From Selenomonadales bacterium (lineage in GTDB: Bacteria; Bacillota; Negativicutes; Sporomusales; UBA7701), in assembly GCA_029975165.1 (NCBI GenBank), contig JARKPR010000088.1, positions 1 through 64,000 on the forward strand: 64,000 bases of DNA, in the 5' to 3' direction. Below are positions 51,337 to 62,797 of the stretch, piece by piece (position 1 is the stretch's first letter; each line of letters starts with the position of its first letter). The translations under genes were made by a program, and so were the position numbers. The notes below the pieces were generated by a model. It saw only the letters and a list, made by a program, of their open reading frames with translations, was not told the origin of the DNA and searched no databases.

Positions 51337-52425
51337 TTATCGCGACGCTTTGTGGACCAGGTACAGGCCGGCGAAGATGCCGAGGATATTGGGAATCCAC
51401 GCGCCCAGTACGGCGGGAATCGCCCCGCCTTGGCCGAGGGCGGTGGTGATCGTCATGACGGTGTAGTAAATGAAGATAATAATTATGCTTATCCCCAGGC
51501 CGATGGAGGAGCTGGAACGGTGGGGCTGCAGCCCCAGCGGGGTGCCGATGAGCGAGAAGACGAAGCTGGCCATGGGGATCGCCAGGCGCTGGTGGAGTTC
51601 GACTTCAAATACGCTGGTTTTGACGTATTCCCGCTTGAGGGTGTCGATGTGGATCTTGAGTTCTTTGATGGACATTTCTTCGGCTTTTTTCTGCTCGCGG
51701 GAGATCGCCCCGGGGTTTTTCTCGATCGGCATGATCTGTTGGTTGAAGTGCATCGAGCGTTCGAGGGTTCCTTCGGGGGTGAGGTCGTGGATGATGCCGT
51801 TGTACATGATCCACTGGTTGTTGGTCCATACCGCTTTTTCGGCGTTCTCGACCCTTACCAGGCGGTCGTCTTCGAAGTCCTGGACGGTGACGGCGTACAT
51901 GGTGCTCTGTTCTTCTTCGAATTTGCGGGCGTAGGTGAGGCGCTCGATGCTGCTGCCTTTGACGTCCTTGATGACGATGTGCTCCTGGGAGCGGGGCCGG
52001 CTATTTTTTTCGATTTCGTAGCGCACGATGTTGTTGTATGCCGAGTTGGCCGCCGGCACGACCATTTCGCTGAACGCCACCGAGAAGAGGCTGACGAAGA
52101 AGGCGACTACGAACACCGGCGTGGCCAGGCGGTAGAAGCTCAGGCCGCCCGATTTCATGGCCGTGATTTCGCTCGACCCCGACAGCCGGCCGAAGGACAG
52201 CAGCGAGGCCAGCAGCATCGACATGGGGAAGGTGAGGACGATGATGCTGGGCAGGCTGTAGATGAACAGCCTGATGACCGGGCTGAAGCCGGCGCCGTAT
52301 TTGGTTATATATTGGGCGATCCTGAAGAGGGTGCTGGTGCCGATGAAGACGCTGGCGAAGGCGCAGATGCCGAAGATGAACGGGCCCAGCAGCTCCTTCA
52401 GGATGTATTTGTCGAGTATGCGCAT
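51337..52425 (-). CDS. lptG: LPS export permease LptG/LptF family
   Basis: The 362-aa permease belongs to the YjgP/YjgQ family. It has three N-terminal membrane helices (LGPFIFGICAFASVFIGTST, LFIYSLPSIIVLTFPMSMLL), the GSSEITAMKSGGLSFYRLA coupling segment that contacts LptB, a periplasmic jellyroll domain (about 125-260) and three C-terminal helices. It extracts LPS from the inner membrane with LptB and LptC. Only one family member is present in the window, so it may form a homodimer or pair with a copy elsewhere. AGGAG precedes the ATG. Confidence 0.92.
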   Translation of the reverse strand: MRILDKYILKELLGPFIFGICAFASVFIGTSTLFRIAQYITKYGAGFSPVIRLFIYSLPSIIVLTFPMSMLLASLLSFGRLSGSSEITAMKSGGLSFYRLATPVFVVAFFVSLFSVAFSEMVVPAANSAYNNIVRYEIEKNSRPRSQEHIVIKDVKGSSIERLTYARKFEEEQSTMYAVTVQDFEDDRLVRVENAEKAVWTNNQWIMYNGIIHDLTPEGTLERSMHFNQQIMPIEKNPGAISREQKKAEEMSIKELKIHIDTLKREYVKTSVFEVELHQRLAIPMASFVFSLIGTPLGLQPHRSSSSIGLGISIIIIFIYYTVMTITTALGQGGAIPAVLGAWIPNILGIFAGLYLVHKASR

Positions 52426-52484
52426 GTGACGCTCCTAGCGGCCGCCGGAAAAAGGGTTGGCGACGGCCGAAAATAATGCAAAGG

Positions 52485-53225
52485 TTATAAGGTGAATTTC
52501 TCGCCCAAGTAGAACTTCCTGGCGGTCTCGCTGCCGGCGATGGTGGGGCTGTCGCCGCAGATGAGGATCTGTCCCTCGTTGAGGATATAGGCGTAATCGA
52601 CGATGCTGAGCGTCTCGCGGACGTTGTGGTCGGTGATGAGCACGCCGATGCCGCGGTCGCGCAGGAAGCCGATGATTTCCTTGATGTCTTCGACGGCGAT
52701 GGGATCTACGCCGGCGAACGGCTCGTCCAGCAGAATGAAAGCCGGGTCGCTGGCCAGGGCCCTGGCGATCTCTACCCGCCGCCGCTCGCCGCCGGAAAGC
52801 TGCGAGCCGAGGCGGTCGCGGACATGGGCGACCCCCAGCTCTGTGACCAGTTGTTCCATTTTTTCCTGGCGCTGGGCGGCCGAGAGGTCGTCTTTTAGTT
52901 CGAGGATGGCCAGCAGGTTTTCTTCGACGGTGAGTTTGCGGAATACGGACGGTTCCTGGGGCAGGTAGCCGAGCCCGAACATCGAGCGGCGGTACATGGG
53001 CAGGCCGGTCACGTCTTGGCCGTTGATGACGATCCGTCCGTCGTTGGGCCGCTCCAGGCCGACGATCATGTAGAAGGTCGTCGTCTTGCCGGCGCCGTTG
53101 GGGCCGAGCAGGCCAACCACCCGACCCTGGTCCACCCGCAGGCTGACGCCGTCGACGACGTTGCGCCCCTTGTACGTTTTGACCAGGTCTTTGGTTTCGA
53201 TATATTTTGCGTATGACTGTTGCAT
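52485..53225 (-). CDS. lptB: LPS export ABC transporter ATPase
   Basis: The 246-aa ABC ATPase has Walker A GLLGPNGAGKTTTFYMIVG (33-51), the Q-loop in LPQEPSVFRKLTVEENL, signature LSGGERRRVEIARAL, Walker B FILLDEPFAGVDP and the switch His in LITDHNVRETL. The LPQEPSVFRKLTVEEN and FAGVDPIAVEDIKEII segments are LptB-specific. It powers LPS transfer from the membrane through LptFG and LptC to LptA. It sits 17 nt after lptA. Confidence 0.97.
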   Translation of the reverse strand: MQQSYAKYIETKDLVKTYKGRNVVDGVSLRVDQGRVVGLLGPNGAGKTTTFYMIVGLERPNDGRIVINGQDVTGLPMYRRSMFGLGYLPQEPSVFRKLTVEENLLAILELKDDLSAAQRQEKMEQLVTELGVAHVRDRLGSQLSGGERRRVEIARALASDPAFILLDEPFAGVDPIAVEDIKEIIGFLRDRGIGVLITDHNVRETLSIVDYAYILNEGQILICGDSPTIAGSETARKFYLGEKFTL

Positions 53226-53242
53226 GCTAATTGTATCCCCGG

Positions 53243-53962
53243 CTACTGCGGCTTGACGACGAGCTTCGGCCGGCCCTGGGCGTCCATGGCTTTGTCGTCT
53301 AGGTAGATGGTGAGCGTTTTGCCGGTCAGGACATTGCCGTCCTGTACGGCCCGGGCGTTGCCGCTCATTACCACTTTGCCCTGTTCTGTCTTGGAGCCGG
53401 TATACACGGCCTGGTCGGCGGTGGCGTCGAGGCTGCGCTTGTCGCTGACGATGTGGACGTCGCCTACGGCGACCGCACGGTCTTCGCTATGGAAGGCTTC
53501 GACTTTGCCGGCGGTCATCCAGCCGTCGGGCATGGTCATGCGGGCGGCGCTCGGCACGAGCGTGTACTGGCGGTCTACCCAGTGCTCGATCTTCGGACCG
53601 GCGAGGGTGTTTTCCCCTTTGGTGAGCAAGGCGTCGCCGGTGGCGATGAGGTGGTTGTCGTTGAAGGAGCGCACTTCGGCGGCGGTCAGGGTGGTGTCTT
53701 CCCGCACGACTTTCACGCCGCCGGTGACTACCGCTTCTTTGCTCTTGGTGTTGTACTGGGCGCTGGCGCCGGTGAGGACCGCCTTGTCGCGGACGAGTTT
53801 GACGGCGCCCTCGGCGGTCATGACGCCGGCTTTGGCGTCGTATTCGATGTTGTCGGCGGTAAGCTCGACCGGTTTGTCGGCCGGGGCGGAAACGGCTGTC
53901 GCGGCGGCTATCAGCGCCATTGCCAGAGCGATCAGCGCGATGCTTATGGTTTTACGGTTCAT
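53243..53962 (-). CDS. lptA: LPS transport periplasmic protein LptA
   Basis: The 239-aa protein has a signal peptide (about 1-26) and a repeated OstA beta-jellyroll: VELTADNIEYDAKAGVMTAE, AVVTGGVKVVREDTTLTAAE, VVMSGNARAVQDGNVLTGKT. It is longer than E. coli LptA (185 aa), allowing about one extra jellyroll unit. It bridges the periplasm between LptC and LptD. The AAGGAGGGATCCCTCA ribosome binding site is inside the last codons of lptC, with a 4-nt gene overlap. Confidence 0.92.
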   Translation of the reverse strand: MNRKTISIALIALAMALIAAATAVSAPADKPVELTADNIEYDAKAGVMTAEGAVKLVRDKAVLTGASAQYNTKSKEAVVTGGVKVVREDTTLTAAEVRSFNDNHLIATGDALLTKGENTLAGPKIEHWVDRQYTLVPSAARMTMPDGWMTAGKVEAFHSEDRAVAVGDVHIVSDKRSLDATADQAVYTGSKTEQGKVVMSGNARAVQDGNVLTGKTLTIYLDDKAMDAQGRPKLVVKPQ

Positions 53963-54525
53963 TGAGGGATCCCTCCTTTTAGCACACGGGCGTTGCCCGA
54001 TACTTTCACTTTTTCGAGTAGTTCGTCGCCTTCGATCCGTTCGCCGGTAACGACGGTGTCTTCCCGCGTCAAGGTGATGCCGCCGCTGCCGTAGAAGCGG
54101 CGCTCCTTGCCGGCCCAGCGGCCTTTGGCGGCGGTGAAGACCGCGCCGTCGCTGGCTGTGGCCGTGAAGTCGCCGGTCAGGTTGATGTCCTTCGTGTTGG
54201 TGTCAAACTCGGCCTGCCGGCCGACGAGGTCGATCTTGCTGCCGTCCTTGCGGTAGAGGGTCCCTTTGAAGTTGAAGAGTTGAGCCTTGTTGGCACCCGG
54301 GTTTACCTGCACCGTCTCGGCGGTGATTTCCCACAGCTTCTTGCCGTTCTCCTGCTCGACGATCGAGCTGCCGGCGAAGGTGACGTCGTTCGCCGGGTCG
54401 GCTTGCGCTTGCTGGGCCGGCGGCTGCGGCGGCGGCGTCTCCGCTTTGTTGAAGTAGTAGAGGCCGCCGGCCACGATCAGCAGCGTGAAGGCTATCACCC
54501 GGTATGTGGTTTTACTCAGTTTCAA
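53959..54525 (-). CDS. lptC: LPS export protein LptC
   Basis: The 188-aa protein has one N-terminal membrane anchor (VIAFTLLIVAGGLYYF, 10-25), a Pro/Gln-rich linker (PPPQPPAQQAQ) and a single beta-jellyroll with GKKLWEITAETVQVNP and GDFTATASDGAVFTAAKGRW, typical of LptC. It passes LPS from LptFG to LptA. The start is TTG at 54525, which overlaps the TGA of the acyltransferase gene. Confidence 0.9.
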   Translation of the reverse strand: MKLSKTTYRVIAFTLLIVAGGLYYFNKAETPPPQPPAQQAQADPANDVTFAGSSIVEQENGKKLWEITAETVQVNPGANKAQLFNFKGTLYRKDGSKIDLVGRQAEFDTNTKDINLTGDFTATASDGAVFTAAKGRWAGKERRFYGSGGITLTREDTVVTGERIEGDELLEKVKVSGNARVLKGGIPQ

Positions 54526-55409
54526 GCCTGTTCACCTGCCCATTTCGTATTCCAGCGCTTTTGGAACCACAGCCACTCGTCGGGATAGCACCTGATAGTG
54601 TCTTCGATGACCCTGGTGGCCTCAACGGTGAAGTTGTAGTCGTCGGTCGCCTCGTCGCCGCTGGCGGCGATGCCGAGCGGCGGCTTGACGATGATGCGGT
54701 GGCCGCCTTCGGGACGGCGGACGATGAACGCCGGGACGACGGGCACGGCCAGCCGCCGGGCGAAGACCGCCATGCCGACGGGGGTGGAGGCCATTTTGCC
54801 GAAGAATTCGACGAATACGCCGCTTTTGCCGGCGTCCTGGTCGGAGAAGAAGCCCATCACCCGGCCGTTTTTGAGGGCCTTGGCCGCGGCCACCAGTTCG
54901 GTGGTGCCGCGGGTGAAGATTTCGATGCCGGCGTGTTGGCGGAATTCGTTGAGGATGCGGGTGTGCTGGTCGTTGGGCTGATTTTTCACGATGCTGGCCA
55001 CCGGAAAGCCGTGCATCGACAGCCCCGCCCCCAGCCACTCCCAGTTGCCCAGATGGGCGGACAGCACGGCCACGCCTTTGCCGAGGGCAAGGGCTTCGTC
55101 GAGATAGTGGCGGTTTTCAATGGCGATGTATTCGCATACCTTGGCCTGATCGAGGGCCGGCAGATACATCACTTCCAGAAAGGTCTGGCCGAGTTTTACG
55201 AACAGGCTGCGGATGATCCGTTCGGCCTCGGGCCTGGTAAGGCCCATGCCGGCCGTTATCTGCGCCAGGGCCCGTTCGCGCTGGCGGGCGGCGAGGGCGT
55301 AGTACAGGCGCCCCAGGTGCCGGCCCAGCGCCAGCAGCCAAGGGTATGGCAGCAGGCAGATCAGACGGCTGGCTGTCTTCAGAAAATAATAATGCCAGGC
55401 GTTAGACAC
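54522..55409 (-). CDS. lpxL: Lipid A late acyltransferase (LpxL/HtrB family)
   Basis: The protein of about 295 aa has an N-terminal hydrophobic helix, the catalytic His-x4-Glu in LSAHLGNWEWLG, a following IVKNQPNDQHTRILNEFR segment and GFFSDQDAGKSGVFVEFFGK. These are the conserved blocks of the LpxL/LpxM family, which adds secondary acyl chains to Kdo-lipid IVA at the inner membrane. I use GTG 55409 after AGGAGG. The longer frame to 55454 has no ribosome binding site. It is the only late acyltransferase in the window. Confidence 0.92.
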   Translation of the reverse strand: MSNAWHYYFLKTASRLICLLPYPWLLALGRHLGRLYYALAARQRERALAQITAGMGLTRPEAERIIRSLFVKLGQTFLEVMYLPALDQAKVCEYIAIENRHYLDEALALGKGVAVLSAHLGNWEWLGAGLSMHGFPVASIVKNQPNDQHTRILNEFRQHAGIEIFTRGTTELVAAAKALKNGRVMGFFSDQDAGKSGVFVEFFGKMASTPVGMAVFARRLAVPVVPAFIVRRPEGGHRIIVKPPLGIAASGDEATDDYNFTVEATRVIEDTIRCYPDEWLWFQKRWNTKWAGEQA

Positions 55410-55481
55410 TTCTTCCTCCTGGTGCGGCAGGGCAGCCTGACGATAGGGACGCACAGGCTGGCCGAAAGATTACAGGCCGGG

Positions 55482-56024
55482 CTATTGGCGGGCCGCGGCG
55501 CCGGGACCGCGGAAGCTGTCCACGACCGCCGCCCATTTGCCCTGGGCCTTGAGGATGAGCTCGATGACTTCCCGCACCGCCCCGTCGCCGCCGGCGCGGG
55601 CGGTGACGTAATGGGCGGCCGCCTTGACCTCGGGGGCGGCGTTGGCGACGGCGAAGGCCAGGCCGACCCTGGCCATTACGGCCAGGTCGTTGAGATCGTC
55701 GCCCGTATAGGCCGCCTCGTCGGCGGTGAGGTTATGCTTGTCCAGCAGCTCGGTGAGGTGGGCTACTTTGTCCTTGGCGCCCTGGCAGATGTCGGTTATC
55801 GCCAGTTCGCTGCCCCGCCGGCGGACCATTTCGCTCTCCCGGCCGGTGATGACGGCCGTCTTGAGGCCGGCCCGGTGGGCGGTGCTGATGCCGAGCCCGT
55901 CGTGGGCATGGAAGACTTTCAAGGCCTCGCCGTCGGGGCCGAATAGCAGCTGACCGCTGGTCAGCACGCCGTCGACGTCGAAAATGAGCAATTTCACCCG
56001 GCGCGCTCGGACCTCAGTATCCAT
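55482..56024 (-). CDS. kdsC: 3-deoxy-D-manno-octulosonate 8-phosphate phosphatase
   Basis: The 180-aa HAD phosphatase has LLIFDVDGVLTSGQL (Asp15/Asp17), VITGRESEMVRRR and the acidic motif YTGDDLNDLAVM, the pattern of tetrameric KdsC. It removes phosphate from Kdo-8-P. Its ATG shares one base with the kdsD stop (TAATG). AAGGAG precedes it. Confidence 0.95.
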   Translation of the reverse strand: MDTEVRARRVKLLIFDVDGVLTSGQLLFGPDGEALKVFHAHDGLGISTAHRAGLKTAVITGRESEMVRRRGSELAITDICQGAKDKVAHLTELLDKHNLTADEAAYTGDDLNDLAVMARVGLAFAVANAAPEVKAAAHYVTARAGGDGAVREVIELILKAQGKWAAVVDSFRGPGAAARQ

Positions 56025-56992
56025 TATACCACTCCTTGACGCAATAAGTCAGTAAGGTGAATCATACCAATTGCCCGCCGCTGGCCGTCGACCACCGGCA
56101 TGACTGTGATGGGGCGCGGTTTGTTCTTCTCCATCACGTGCAGCGCCTGGGCGGCAAGCTTGTCGGCGGTTATCGTCCGCGGGGTGCGGGTCATGACTTC
56201 CTCGACCCGTTTATTGAGAAAATCGAAGCCTTTTTCCAGGCTGCGGCGGATGTCGCCGTCGGTGATTATCCCCTGCAGGCGGCCGTCGCCGTCGACGATG
56301 GCGGTGGCGCCGAGGCCTTTGGCGGTGATGACGAACAGCGCCTCTTTGACGGTGTGGCCGACCGGCGTGACGGGGTTGTCCTCGCCGCTGTGCATGACTT
56401 GCCCGACGGTGAGGAGCAGGCGCCTGCCCAGCGAGCCGCCGGGATGGAAGAGGGCGAAGTCTTCGGGCGTGAAGTGGCGGGCGGTGAGGAGCGCGACCGC
56501 CAGGGCGTCGCCCATGGCCAGGGCGGCGGTGGTGCTGGCGGTGGGGGCCAGCCCCAGCGGGCAGGCCTCCCGCTCCACCCCCACGTCGAGGAAGACGTCG
56601 GCGTTGTTGACCAGGGTCGAGCTTTCCCGGCCGCTCATGGCCAAAACCTTGGCGCCGATGCGGCGGATGATCGGCAGGATGCTGAGTACTTCGTCCGTCT
56701 CGCCGCTGTTGGACAGGGCGAGGATGACATCCTCGGACGTTACCATGCCCAAGTCGCCGTGGATGGCTTCGGCGGGGTGAAGAAAAAAGGCCGGCGTGCC
56801 GGTGCTGGCCAGCGTGGCGGCGATTTTCCTACCGACCAGGCCGGATTTGCCCATACCGGTGACGATGACCCGGCCGTCGCAGGCGAGGATGAGGTCTACC
56901 GCGGCGGTGAACTGGCCGTCGATGCGGGGGATGAGGGCCTGGATGGCCGCAGCTTCAACGGCGAGCACTTCTTGCGCTTGTTTGATGATCAT
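56024..56992 (-). CDS. kdsD: Arabinose-5-phosphate isomerase
   Basis: The 322-aa protein has an SIS domain (VIVTGMGKSGLVGRKIAATL, HPAEAIHGDLGMVTSEDVIL, ALSNSGETDEVL) followed by two CBS domains (about 210-320: VMHSGEDNPVTPVGHTVKEA, GIITDGDIRRSLE). This is the layout of KdsD/KpsF, which turns ribulose-5-P into arabinose-5-P, the precursor for KdsA. Length matches E. coli KdsD (328 aa). GGAGGG precedes the ATG. Confidence 0.96.
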   Translation of the reverse strand: MIIKQAQEVLAVEAAAIQALIPRIDGQFTAAVDLILACDGRVIVTGMGKSGLVGRKIAATLASTGTPAFFLHPAEAIHGDLGMVTSEDVILALSNSGETDEVLSILPIIRRIGAKVLAMSGRESSTLVNNADVFLDVGVEREACPLGLAPTASTTAALAMGDALAVALLTARHFTPEDFALFHPGGSLGRRLLLTVGQVMHSGEDNPVTPVGHTVKEALFVITAKGLGATAIVDGDGRLQGIITDGDIRRSLEKGFDFLNKRVEEVMTRTPRTITADKLAAQALHVMEKNKPRPITVMPVVDGQRRAIGMIHLTDLLRQGVV

Positions 56993-57010
56993 TGGCCTAT
57001 CCCTCCCTTG

Positions 57011-57835
57011 TTATTTGTGCTTGCGGACGATGGCGTCGATGGCCAGCAGGTCCTCGAGCAACGGCGCCAACTGGTCGATGTACAGCATGTTGGGGCCGTC
57101 GGACAAGGCCTCGGCCGGGTTGTCGTGCACTTCCATGAACAGGGCGTCGACGCCGGCGGCCACCGCCGCCCGCGCCAGGTAGGCCACGTACTCCCGCTGG
57201 CCGCCGGAGGTGGTGCCGGCGCCGCCGGGCAGCTGAACGCTGTGGGTGGCGTCGAAGACGACCGGGTAGCCCAAAGAACGCATGATCGGCAGCGCGCGCA
57301 TGTCGACGACGAGGTTGTTGTAGCCGAAGGTCGCGCCCCGTTCGGTGAGGAGGATGTTGTCGTTGCCCGCTTCGCGGATCTTCTGGACGACGTTTTTCAT
57401 GTCGTGGGGAGCCAGGAACTGGCCTTTTTTTACGTTGACGGCCTTGCCGGTAGCCGCCGCGGCGTGGACGAGGTCGGTCTGGCGGCACAGGAAGGCCGGT
57501 ATCTGCAATATGTCGAGGACGGCGGCCGCCGGCTCGACCTGGGCGGTGTCGTGGATGTCGCTGAGCACCGGCACTTTCAGGTCGGCCTTGATATCGGCCA
57601 GCACGGCGAGCCCTTCCTTAAGCCCGGGGCCGCGGAAGGAGTTGTAGGCCGAGCGGTTGGCTTTGTCGTAAGAGGCTTTGTAAATGTAGGGGATGCCGAG
57701 GCGGGCGGCGATGGCTTTGATCTCGCGCCCGATCATGAGGGCGCGGGCGGGGTTTTCGATGACGCACGGTCCGGCAATAAGGGCGAGGGGCTGTCGGCCG
57801 CCGATGGCGATGTTGCCGATGGTGACGGTTTTCAT
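57011..57835 (-). CDS. kdsA: 3-deoxy-8-phosphooctulonate synthase
   Basis: The 274-aa TIM-barrel enzyme condenses PEP and arabinose-5-P into Kdo-8-P. Conserved parts include [80 protein letters not shown] and [12 protein letters not shown]. Cys26 in AGPCVIE is the position that is a metal ligand in metal-dependent KdsA enzymes. It overlaps kdsB by 4 nt, with the ribosome binding site inside kdsB. Confidence 0.97.
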   Translation of the reverse strand: MKTVTIGNIAIGGRQPLALIAGPCVIENPARALMIGREIKAIAARLGIPYIYKASYDKANRSAYNSFRGPGLKEGLAVLADIKADLKVPVLSDIHDTAQVEPAAAVLDILQIPAFLCRQTDLVHAAAATGKAVNVKKGQFLAPHDMKNVVQKIREAGNDNILLTERGATFGYNNLVVDMRALPIMRSLGYPVVFDATHSVQLPGGAGTTSGGQREYVAYLARAAVAAGVDALFMEVHDNPAEALSDGPNMLYIDQLAPLLEDLLAIDAIVRKHK

Positions 57836-58578
57836 GTGGCTGCGCCTCCTTGTGCGGTTAGGATCGCGTTTACCCGTTCCAGGTCTTCCGGTGTGTCGAC
57901 GCCCACTGAGGCGAATTCGCTTTTGATGACTTTTATCCGGTAGCCGTGCTCGAGCGCCCTGAGCTGTTCGAGCGATTCGGCCTTCTCCAGCGGCGTGGGC
58001 GGCAGGGCGGCGAATTTGCGCAGGAAGTCGCGGCGGTAGGCGTAGATACCGATGTGCTTGAGGTATGTCAGGCCGGCGACGTTTTGGTTGCGCGGGTGGG
58101 GGATGAGCGAGCGGGAGAAGTAGAGGGCGTACCCGGCCAGGTCGGTGACGACCTTGACCGCGCTCGGCATATGATATTCCTCGTCGGCCAGGGGCGCGGC
58201 CAGGGTGGCCATCATCAGGGCGGGGTCGTGGTAAAACTCCTCGGCCAACTGGTCGATGACCGCCGGGTCTATGAGCGGCTCGTCCCCCTGGACGTTGATG
58301 ATGACGTCGACGCCTTCGAGGCGCGCGGCCACTTCGGCCAGGCGGTCGGTACCGGTGGGGTGGTCGGGCGAGGTCATCACGACTTCGCCGCCGAAGGCGC
58401 GGACGGCGCCGAATACTTGCTCGTGGTCGGTGGCGACGATTACGCCGTCGGGCCGCTTGGCCTGGCGGGCCCGTTCGTAGACGTGCTGGATCATCGGTTT
58501 GCCGGCGATCATGGCCAGCGGTTTTCCCGGCAGGCGGGTCGATGAGTAGCGGGCCGGGATGACGCAGATGACCTTCAT
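57832..58578 (-). CDS. kdsB: CMP-Kdo synthetase
   Basis: The 248-aa cytidylyltransferase activates Kdo with CTP. It shows [63 protein letters not shown] and [12 protein letters not shown], which are KdsB signatures. It overlaps lpxK by 4 nt at its start and kdsA by 4 nt at its end. GGGGAGG precedes the ATG. Confidence 0.97.
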   Translation of the reverse strand: MKVICVIPARYSSTRLPGKPLAMIAGKPMIQHVYERARQAKRPDGVIVATDHEQVFGAVRAFGGEVVMTSPDHPTGTDRLAEVAARLEGVDVIINVQGDEPLIDPAVIDQLAEEFYHDPALMMATLAAPLADEEYHMPSAVKVVTDLAGYALYFSRSLIPHPRNQNVAGLTYLKHIGIYAYRRDFLRKFAALPPTPLEKAESLEQLRALEHGYRIKVIKSEFASVGVDTPEDLERVNAILTAQGGAAT

Positions 58579-59732
58579 TGCTTTCCTCCCCGCACGGCCA
58601 CGGTTTTTATCAGGTCCATCAGTTCCTGGTAGCCGTCGACGAATTGTACTTCGATCCCTATCACGTACACCGGCAGCGGCCGGTCGGAGTGGATGAATTC
58701 GGACGGAATCTTGACCGCATCCTTCTCGGTGGTGACGAGGGCATAGGCGTTGCTGTCCACGGCCCGCTGCATGACGCGCTGCATCTCGGCCATGGTGTAG
58801 TCGTGATGGTCGGGGTACCGCACCGCCTCGACGACGTCGGCGCCGAAGGCGCCGATGCTCTGTTCGAAGGACGTCGGGTTGCCGAGGGCGGAAAACGGCA
58901 GCACCTTTTTGCCGCGGATGGTTTCGAGGGCCACCGTTTCCGGGCGGACGCCCTTGTACCAGTCCTCGATCTCGATAAAGCAGCGCGGGCTGTGGACGCT
59001 TTCCACGACCAGCGCCTGGTCGTTGTAGCGGCTGAGCGTCTCGCGGATGATGTCGCGGGCGTTGTCGGTGGCCTGGTCGACCCTGGTGAGGAGGAAGGCG
59101 TCGGCGCGGCTGAGGTGAGTGAGCGGTTCGCGCAGCGTGCCGCGCGGCAGGAGGAAGTTGTTGCCGAAGACGTTGGTGCCGTCGATGAGGACGATGTCGA
59201 GGTCGCGGGCCAGCTGCCAGTGCTGGTAGCCGTCGTCGAGGATGATGAAGTCGGCCTTGAGGCTGGCCACGGCGTAGTCGCCGGTGACATTGCGGTTTTT
59301 GCCGATGACGACCGCCACGCCGGGCAGGTTTTTCGCCAGCAGGTACGCCTCGTCGCCGGCCTCGTTGACCGACATGTAGATGCGGCGCCCGTCGGAGACG
59401 AGGCCGACGTTGCCCCGCCAGTTGGCCCGGTAGCCGCGGTTGAGGATGACGACCCTGTACCCCATGTCGCGGATGATGGCCGCCAGCCGTTGGGCGGTGG
59501 GGGTCTTGCCGGTGCCGCCGACGGTGATGTTGCCGAGGCTGATGACCCGGCAGTCCAGCTTATGCTGCTTTAGCAGCCCCGTCCGGTACAGGCCGAGCTT
59601 GACGTCGACGCCCAGGCCGTAGACGAACGACATGAAGCGCAGCACCGCCAGCAGCAGGGCGGCGATCGGGCCCTTCTTCCGGCCGTGCACGAGCTGATAG
59701 AGATAGACTTGCACAGGTTCGTGTCGGATCAT
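58575..59732 (-). CDS. lpxK: Tetraacyldisaccharide 4'-kinase
   Basis: The protein of about 385 aa has an N-terminal membrane-associated helix (about 21-40), the LpxK P-loop [18 protein letters not shown] (67-84), [24 protein letters not shown] and the DDGYQHW motif. It phosphorylates the 4'-position of the lipid A precursor at the inner membrane. I choose ATG 59732, 7 nt after GAGGGG and 11 nt after the waaA stop. A GTG at 59747 overlaps that stop and lacks a ribosome binding site. Confidence 0.95.
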   Translation of the reverse strand: MIRHEPVQVYLYQLVHGRKKGPIAALLLAVLRFMSFVYGLGVDVKLGLYRTGLLKQHKLDCRVISLGNITVGGTGKTPTAQRLAAIIRDMGYRVVILNRGYRANWRGNVGLVSDGRRIYMSVNEAGDEAYLLAKNLPGVAVVIGKNRNVTGDYAVASLKADFIILDDGYQHWQLARDLDIVLIDGTNVFGNNFLLPRGTLREPLTHLSRADAFLLTRVDQATDNARDIIRETLSRYNDQALVVESVHSPRCFIEIEDWYKGVRPETVALETIRGKKVLPFSALGNPTSFEQSIGAFGADVVEAVRYPDHHDYTMAEMQRVMQRAVDSNAYALVTTEKDAVKIPSEFIHSDRPLPVYVIGIEVQFVDGYQELMDLIKTVAVRGGKQ

Positions 59733-59743
59733 GCCGTATCCCC

Positions 59744-61045
59744 TCACGATTGCTGGCTAAGAAGCGCCAGCACTTCCTTGATATGCTCCACGCTGCGGAC
59801 GGAGGCACCCTGATTGGCGCGAATGATCGCCAGGGCCCGCGCGCCCATTTCCTCCCGGGCGGCAGCATCGCCCAGCAGACCGGTGAGTTTGTCGCCGAGG
59901 TCGGCGCTGTCGTAGACGGTGTCGCAGGCGCCCTGCCCGCTGTACAGGGCGTAGCTGTCCTTGAAGTTGAACATGTGGGGGCCGACGAGGATGGCCTTGC
60001 CGTGGGCCGCCGGTTCGAGGATGTTGTGCCCGCCGCGCGTCACCAGGCTGCCGCCGACGTAAACGACATCGCCGATGCTGTAGATTTTGCCGAGTTCGCC
60101 GATGGTGTCAAGGACGATGACGTCGTGGTCGTCGGCCTTTTCGTTCAGTTCGGTGCGCCGGACGGCCCGCAGGTTGTATTTGCCCGCCAAGCTGGCGACT
60201 TCGGAGCCGCGCAGGTTGTCCCGCGGCGCCAGCACGAGCCGTGTGCGGGGGAAGTTTTCCCTTACTTTATTAAAGGCGGCGAAGACAAACTCCTCCTCGC
60301 CTTTGTGGGTGCTGCCGGCGACGATGACTTGATCGCCGGCCGGCAGTTGCAGCGAGCGGGCGATCTCTTCCCGCTCCGCGGCGGTGACTTCGGTATGGGT
60401 CTGATCGTATTTGGTGTTGCCGGTGACGAAGACCCGGCGCGGCTTGGCGCCGAGGCGGATGATGTACTGGGCGTCGATGGTGGACTGCATGCAGAAGCGG
60501 CGGACGGTGTCGAGCATCCGGTCGAGGATGGTGAACAGGTAGCGGTAGTTGCCGACGCTTTTATCGCTTATCCGCCCATTGACCATCATGACCGCGATCT
60601 TGAGGTCGCGGCAGGCCAGCAGGAAGTTGGGCCACAGTTCGGTTTCCACCAGTACGAACAGGGTGGGGTTGACGCGGGTTATAACCCGCCGGCTAAGCCA
60701 TGGCAGGTCGAGGGGGAAATAGATGATGCTGTCGGCCTCGGGGATGATCCTCTTGGCCATTTCGTAGCCGTTGGCCGTTACGACGGAGACGAGGACCGGC
60801 TTTGCCGGCAGCTGGCGGCGCAGTTCTTTGACGATCGGGCTGGTGGCGACGATCTCGCCCACTGAGGCGGCGTGGAGCCACAGGCAGTTTTTGCCGGCCA
60901 CCGGGACAAGCGCCGCGGCCGGCAGGAAGCCGAAGCTCTGTTTGAGCCGTTCACCGAAGCCCTGTTCGCGGATCAGGCGATAGGCAAAAACAGGTATGGC
61001 CACGATGACGAGGATAATCGTGAGGATGTCGTAGAGGAACTTCAT
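59744..61045 (-). CDS. waaA: Kdo transferase
   Basis: The 433-aa GT30 enzyme has an N-terminal membrane anchor (about 1-22). It then has LWLHAASVGEIVATSPIVKE with the catalytic Glu, FVLVETELWPNFLLAC, and the C-terminal GSTHKGEEEFVFAAF and YVGGSLVTRGGHNILEPAAHG donor-binding blocks. It transfers Kdo from CMP-Kdo to lipid IVA. Whether it is mono- or bifunctional cannot be read from sequence. GAGG precedes the ATG, and msbA ends 3 nt before it. Confidence 0.97.
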   Translation of the reverse strand: MKFLYDILTIILVIVAIPVFAYRLIREQGFGERLKQSFGFLPAAALVPVAGKNCLWLHAASVGEIVATSPIVKELRRQLPAKPVLVSVVTANGYEMAKRIIPEADSIIYFPLDLPWLSRRVITRVNPTLFVLVETELWPNFLLACRDLKIAVMMVNGRISDKSVGNYRYLFTILDRMLDTVRRFCMQSTIDAQYIIRLGAKPRRVFVTGNTKYDQTHTEVTAAEREEIARSLQLPAGDQVIVAGSTHKGEEEFVFAAFNKVRENFPRTRLVLAPRDNLRGSEVASLAGKYNLRAVRRTELNEKADDHDVIVLDTIGELGKIYSIGDVVYVGGSLVTRGGHNILEPAAHGKAILVGPHMFNFKDSYALYSGQGACDTVYDSADLGDKLTGLLGDAAAREEMGARALAIIRANQGASVRSVEHIKEVLALLSQQS

Positions 61046-61048
61046 GGT

Positions 61049-62793
<1,745 letters not shown>

Positions 62794-62797
<4 letters not shown>
